64,000 bases of DNA from Marivita sp030148515 (GTDB lineage Bacteria > Pseudomonadota > Alphaproteobacteria > Rhodobacterales > Rhodobacteraceae), in assembly GCF_048006345.1 (NCBI RefSeq), contig NZ_CP180351.1:3410001-3474000 (forward strand), given 5' to 3'. A model generated the notes under the pieces. It had not been told where the DNA came from, did not search any database, and was given only the letters and a program-made list of their open reading frames with translations. Below, one piece after another: positions 60,543-64,000 of the stretch. The position numbers were made by a program, and so were the translations under genes. Position 1 is the stretch's first letter; each line of letters opens with the position of its first letter.

Positions 60543-60872
60543 ACCGGATGGCCGCGATACGATGCCGCGACCTTATTCCAAATTTGTGCCGTCGGGATTG
60601 ACGGACTGCCTCATTATTGCCCCAGTTTTGCCCAAGTTCGCGGGACGGCTCAACTCTGGCCAAGACACCTGCACATGAAAACATTGTTTTCGCAGGATAA
60701 CTGGTGCCGGAATACATCATCGGCTGATCAGAAATGTGGCAGTCACCTGTGTATCTACAACATGTTGTAGGGGCGTCTTGTGCATCAAACCTCTCGAAAA
60801 GCCGCGTTGGTCCACATGAGCATTTACAAATCAAGGTGATGCTGACCTAAATCCAAAAAGCCGGAGACGTAT
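60543..60872. other. intergenic region upstream of MFS gene
   Basis: This ~330-base region separates the divergent membrane protein and MFS genes. I find no convincing small gene; its one clear element is the 16-bp palindrome listed separately. Confidence 0.5.
60755..60770. promoter_or_regulatory. perfect 16-bp palindrome, putative operator
   Basis: CTACAACATGTTGTAG is self-complementary over 16 bases and lies about 100 bases upstream of the MFS start, in a region without coding. Size and symmetry suit a dimeric repressor or activator site; no regulator gene is adjacent. Confidence 0.55.
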
Positions 60873-62039
60873 ATGCGCAATCGTTGGACGATCCTTGCCG
60901 TGCTTTTTCTGGCGCGCACCGCAATGGGGTTTCAGTTCCAGTCCATTGGCGCGCTCTCTCCCCTCCTTGTCGACAGCTACGGCTTGAGCCTTGCCGACAT
61001 CGGCTTTCTGATCGGCCTCTACCTCGCCCCTGGTGTTGTCGTGGCCATTCCCGGTGGCGCGATTGCGGGTCGCTTTGGTGACAAACGGATCGTTGGCCTC
61101 AGCATGGGCCTGATGTTCCTTGGCAGTGTGCTGATCGCGTGGGCACCGACATGGGGCCTGCTTGTGACAGGGCGACTGTTGGCAGGGGTCGGCGGTGTCG
61201 CCCTGAATGTCGTCATGACCAAGATGGTCATAGACTGGTTTGTCGGTCGCGAGATTTCGACCGCGATGTCGATCTTCATCAATTCATGGCCTCTCGGCAT
61301 CGCGCTTGCGTTGTTTGCTCTGCCGATCATTTCGGCCAACGGAGGTCTGCAACTTGCGTGGATCACCTTGCTTGCCAGTATCACCGTTGCGCTGATCGCT
61401 TTTGTCCTGATTTATCAACCGGCAGACACGGGCACAGAAGCCGTGACCGAGGTCAAAATCACAAGTTTTCCAGTCTATCTGCTGCTACTTGCCGGAACCG
61501 CTTGGGCATTGTCCAATGCCGCGCTCGCAATGGTGTTCAGCTTTGGACCGGCGCTTCTGACCGAACGGGGTCTGGGTCTGACCACCGCAAGCGCGCTGAT
61601 CAGCGCGTTTATGCTATGTCTGGCCATCGCCATTCCCATCGGCGGTGTCCTGGCGGACCGATCCGGAAAAAGAGATGCGGTGATCACGTTTGGATTGTCC
61701 AGCTTTGTGGTCCTCGCCCCGGTGATCATGTATGCGCCCATCGCAATTGTTCCGGCGGCAGTGCTGATCTTTGGCTTTCTGTCCGGCCTTTGCTTTGGCC
61801 CCATCGTTGGGATGCCCGCAACCATACTCCCACCGCAATCACGAGCCTTTGCGATGGGCGTGTATTTCACGATCTACTACGTCGCCATGATGGGCGCACC
61901 CGTCCTCGCCGGAGCGTTGGCGGACTATTCACAAACGCTGCGGGCCACATGGTGGTTCGGAATTATGCTTGTGGTCGTCAGCATCATTTCCGTTGCACTG
62001 TTTCACCGGGCAGAAAGATCTGCACCCGCCAAAGCCTGA
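60873..62039 (+). CDS. MFS transporter
   Basis: A 388-residue inner-membrane secondary transporter with about twelve hydrophobic segments and the MFS loop-2/3 pattern GGAIAGRFGDKRIVG and a second in GGVLADRSGKRDAV. The family resembles cyanate/nitrate-nitrite MFS (CynX/NarK-like) permeases in its MSIFINSWPLGIALALF region, but substrate cannot be assigned. GGAGACGT is upstream. It runs opposite to its leucine-gene neighbours. Confidence 0.88.
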   Translation: MRNRWTILAVLFLARTAMGFQFQSIGALSPLLVDSYGLSLADIGFLIGLYLAPGVVVAIPGGAIAGRFGDKRIVGLSMGLMFLGSVLIAWAPTWGLLVTGRLLAGVGGVALNVVMTKMVIDWFVGREISTAMSIFINSWPLGIALALFALPIISANGGLQLAWITLLASITVALIAFVLIYQPADTGTEAVTEVKITSFPVYLLLLAGTAWALSNAALAMVFSFGPALLTERGLGLTTASALISAFMLCLAIAIPIGGVLADRSGKRDAVITFGLSSFVVLAPVIMYAPIAIVPAAVLIFGFLSGLCFGPIVGMPATILPPQSRAFAMGVYFTIYYVAMMGAPVLAGALADYSQTLRATWWFGIMLVVVSIISVALFHRAERSAPAKA

Positions 62040-62048
62040 CCGCGAACG

Positions 62049-62079
62049 AAAAAGGCCGCCCGGAACGGACGGCCTTTTG
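62049..62079. terminator. Bidirectional terminator between MFS gene and leuD
   Basis: AAAAGGCCG (62050-62058) pairs with CGGCCTTTT (62070-62078) around an 11-base loop. A and T runs flank it, suiting both converging genes. Confidence 0.85.
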
Positions 62080-62098
62080 AATGTCATGCCCTGTGCGC

Positions 62099-62704
62099 TT
62101 AGACCCAGGGGCGGGCCTGCGCGGCCTGTGCTTCGAAACTGTCGATGGAAGCCGCTTTTTCCATGGTCAGGCCGATGTCGTCGAGGCCGTTCATCAGGCA
62201 ATGCTTCTTGAAGCTGTCCAATTCGAACGAGAAAACATCGCCGTCAGAGCTGGTGACCGTCTGGTTTTCCAGATCGACGGTCATCCGCGCGTTCGAGCCC
62301 TTTTCGGCGTCTTTCATCAACACATCGACCGCCTCTTTCGGCAGCACGATAGGCAGAATGCCGTTCTTGAAGCAGTTGTTGTAGAAGATGTCCGCAAACG
62401 AGGTCGAGATCACCGACTTGATGCCGAAATCCTTGAGCGCCCATGGCGCGTGTTCACGGGACGATCCGCAGCCGAAATTGTCGCCAGCGACAAGGATTTC
62501 TGCGTCACGGTATTGCGGTTTGTTCAGCACAAAATCGGGGATCTCGTTGCCGTCATTGTCGTACCGCATTTCGTCAAACAGGTTCACGCCAAGACCCGAC
62601 CGTTTGATCGTCTTGAGGAACTGCTTGGGGATGATCATGTCGGTGTCGATGTTCACCAGCGGCATCGGAGCCGCGATCCCGGTGAGTTTTTCGAATTTGT
62701 CCAT
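62099..62704 (-). CDS. leuD: 3-isopropylmalate dehydratase small subunit
   Basis: A 201-residue subunit that forms the aconitase-like isomerase with LeuC. Family segments are NIDTDMIIPKQFLKTI, GDNFGCGSSREHAPWALKDFGIKSVISTSFADIFYNNCFKNGILP. It overlaps the leuC stop. Confidence 0.96.
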   Translation of the reverse strand: MDKFEKLTGIAAPMPLVNIDTDMIIPKQFLKTIKRSGLGVNLFDEMRYDNDGNEIPDFVLNKPQYRDAEILVAGDNFGCGSSREHAPWALKDFGIKSVISTSFADIFYNNCFKNGILPIVLPKEAVDVLMKDAEKGSNARMTVDLENQTVTSSDGDVFSFELDSFKKHCLMNGLDDIGLTMEKAASIDSFEAQAAQARPWV

Positions 62705-64000
62705 TACATCATCTCCCGCACATCGGTGAGTTTCCCAGTGATCGCCGCGGCCGCTGCCATCGCAGGCGACATCAGGTGCGTCCGACCACCCCGGCCCTGA
62801 CGGCCTTCAAAGTTGCGGTTCGACGTCGCTGCACAACGTTCCCCCGGCTGAAGCTGGTCGGGGTTCATCGCAAGGCACATGGAACAACCCGCAAGACGCC
62901 ATTCGAAACCGGCTTCCTTGAAGATCTCCGCCAGACCTTCTTCCTCGGCCTGTGCGCGCACAAGGCCCGATCCCGGCACGACCATCGCCCGTTTCACGGC
63001 GATCTTCTTGCCCTTGAGGATCTCGGCAGCCGCCCGCAGATCCTCGATGCGGCCATTGGTGCACGACCCGATAAACACGGTGTCGATCTCGATATCCGAA
63101 AGCTTCTGGCCTGGCGTCAGACCCATGTAGTCCAGCGACCGCTGCGCTGCACCGACCTTGCCACCTTCAAAGCTGTCGGCAGATGGCACTTCGGCGGTGA
63201 TCGGCAGTACGTCTTCGGGCGAGGTGCCCCATGTCACAACAGGCGCGATGTCTTCGCCCTTGATGGTGACCACCTTGTCCCAATGCGCATCCTCGTCCGA
63301 GAAAAGCGTCTTCCACCATGCCAGAGCGGCTTCCCACTGTGCACCTTTCGGGGCGTGCGGGCGGCCTTTGACATACTCAAACGTCTTTTCGTCAGGCGCG
63401 ATCAGGCCAGCGCGGGCACCGCCTTCGATGGCCATGTTGCACACGGTCATCCGGCCTTCCATCGACAGATCACGGATCGCTTCGCCGCAATACTCGATGA
63501 CGTAGCCAGTGCCACCAGCGGTGCCGGTCTTGCCGATCACCGACAGGGTGATGTCCTTGGCGGTCACACCCGGCGCAAGCTTGCCGGTGATCTCGACCTT
63601 CATGTTCTTGGACTTCTTCTGGATCAGCGTCTGGGTTGCCAGAACGTGCTCGACCTCGGAGGTTCCGATCCCATGCGCCAATGCGCCGAATGCGCCGTGC
63701 GTCGCGGTGTGGCTGTCGCCGCAGACCACGGTCATGCCCGGCAGCGTCCAGCCCTGTTCGGGGCCGACGATGTGTACGATGCCCTGACGGACATCAGACA
63801 CCGGATAGTAGTGAATACCGAAATCCTTGGCGTTCTTGTCAAGCGCCGCGACCTGAATGGCGCTGTCTTCGGTCATGTTCTTGGGGTCTTCGCGACCGGG
63901 TGTTGTCGGCACGTTATGATCCGGAACCGCGATGGTCTTGTCGGGTGCGCGCACCGACCGACCCGCCATGCGCAGCCCTTCAAAGGCCTGCGGGCTGGTC
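62704..64000 (-). CDS. leuC: 3-isopropylmalate dehydratase large subunit (5' end cut by window)
   Basis: About 432 of the expected ~468 residues are present; the first ~45 codons lie beyond the window (the frame continues to the last base: TSPQAFEGLRMAGR). Fe-S cluster ligands are in VVCGDSHTATHG, FIGSCTNGR and CSMCLAMNPD. It catalyses isomerisation of 2- to 3-isopropylmalate with LeuD, whose start overlaps its stop. Confidence 0.95.
   Translation of the reverse strand, partial: TSPQAFEGLRMAGRSVRAPDKTIAVPDHNVPTTPGREDPKNMTEDSAIQVAALDKNAKDFGIHYYPVSDVRQGIVHIVGPEQGWTLPGMTVVCGDSHTATHGAFGALAHGIGTSEVEHVLATQTLIQKKSKNMKVEITGKLAPGVTAKDITLSVIGKTGTAGGTGYVIEYCGEAIRDLSMEGRMTVCNMAIEGGARAGLIAPDEKTFEYVKGRPHAPKGAQWEAALAWWKTLFSDEDAHWDKVVTIKGEDIAPVVTWGTSPEDVLPITAEVPSADSFEGGKVGAAQRSLDYMGLTPGQKLSDIEIDTVFIGSCTNGRIEDLRAAAEILKGKKIAVKRAMVVPGSGLVRAQAEEEGLAEIFKEAGFEWRLAGCSMCLAMNPDQLQPGERCAATSNRNFEGRQGRGGRTHLMSPAMAAAAAITGKLTDVREMM

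Noticed and set aside
60346..60834. Minus-strand 162-codon frame across the MFS upstream region
   Set aside because: Cys/Arg-rich, overlaps most of the start of a better-supported membrane protein gene in another frame, and would put coding over the palindrome.

Overview
The window is chromosomal DNA from an alphaproteobacterium, most probably a Rhodobacteraceae member of the Roseobacter type. This rests on the gene content and order: ubiB-ubiE diverging from mutM, enoyl-CoA hydratase, rpsT and dnaA-dnaN-recF-gyrB; FlaF/FlbT flagellar regulators; a TAXI-type TRAP transporter; DUF1217, DUF1467 and DUF6455 proteins; and high GC. Genes are tightly packed with many 4-base ATGA overlaps. I see no insertion sequence, prophage, CRISPR array or rRNA operon.

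Left part (1-14.4 kb). A TAXI TRAP receptor (3' end only) and its fused permease come first. They are followed by an aldo/keto reductase and galU on the minus strand. Divergent from galU is an operon gpsA - HAD phosphatase - GT20 synthase whose third protein resembles glucosylglycerol-phosphate synthase. With galU it makes a self-contained route from sugar phosphates to the compatible solute glucosylglycerol. A five-gene peptide-type ABC importer converges on this operon. In both transporter loci a strong hairpin lies between the binding-protein gene and the membrane-subunit gene. A tRNA-Leu(CAG) closes the section.

Housekeeping part (14.5-26.3 kb). This holds an NDUFA9-like dehydrogenase, three tandem small cysteine proteins (DUF6455), an M48 lipoprotein peptidase, YggU, a nitroreductase, an EI24/CysZ-like membrane protein overlapping DUF1467 tail to tail, methylmalonyl-CoA epimerase, an orphan response regulator, aspS and carB.

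Flagellar island (26.4-42.6 kb). It carries flgD, fliK, fliC, flaF, flbT, a DUF1217 gene, fliI, flgB, flgC, fliE, fliQ, flgF, flgG, flgA, flgH, fliL, an unassigned coiled-coil protein, flhB, fliR, flhA and a lytic transglycosylase. It lacks fliF/G/M/N/P, motAB and flgE/I/K/L, so the flagellar regulon must be split. A CtrA-type site lies in the fliK-fliC divergent region.

Replication-origin-type cluster and right end (42.7-64 kb). ubiB-ubiE, mutM, enoyl-CoA hydratase, rpsT, dnaA, dnaN, recF and gyrB are followed by an acyl-CoA dehydrogenase translationally coupled to an APH-fold kinase (a two-gene version of the ACAD10/11 architecture) and tRNA-Pro(CGG). The leucine genes follow: leuB with a DMT exporter on one side, and leuD-leuC (leuC cut by the window end) on the other. 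A plus-strand MFS gene with its own palindromic putative operator separates them.
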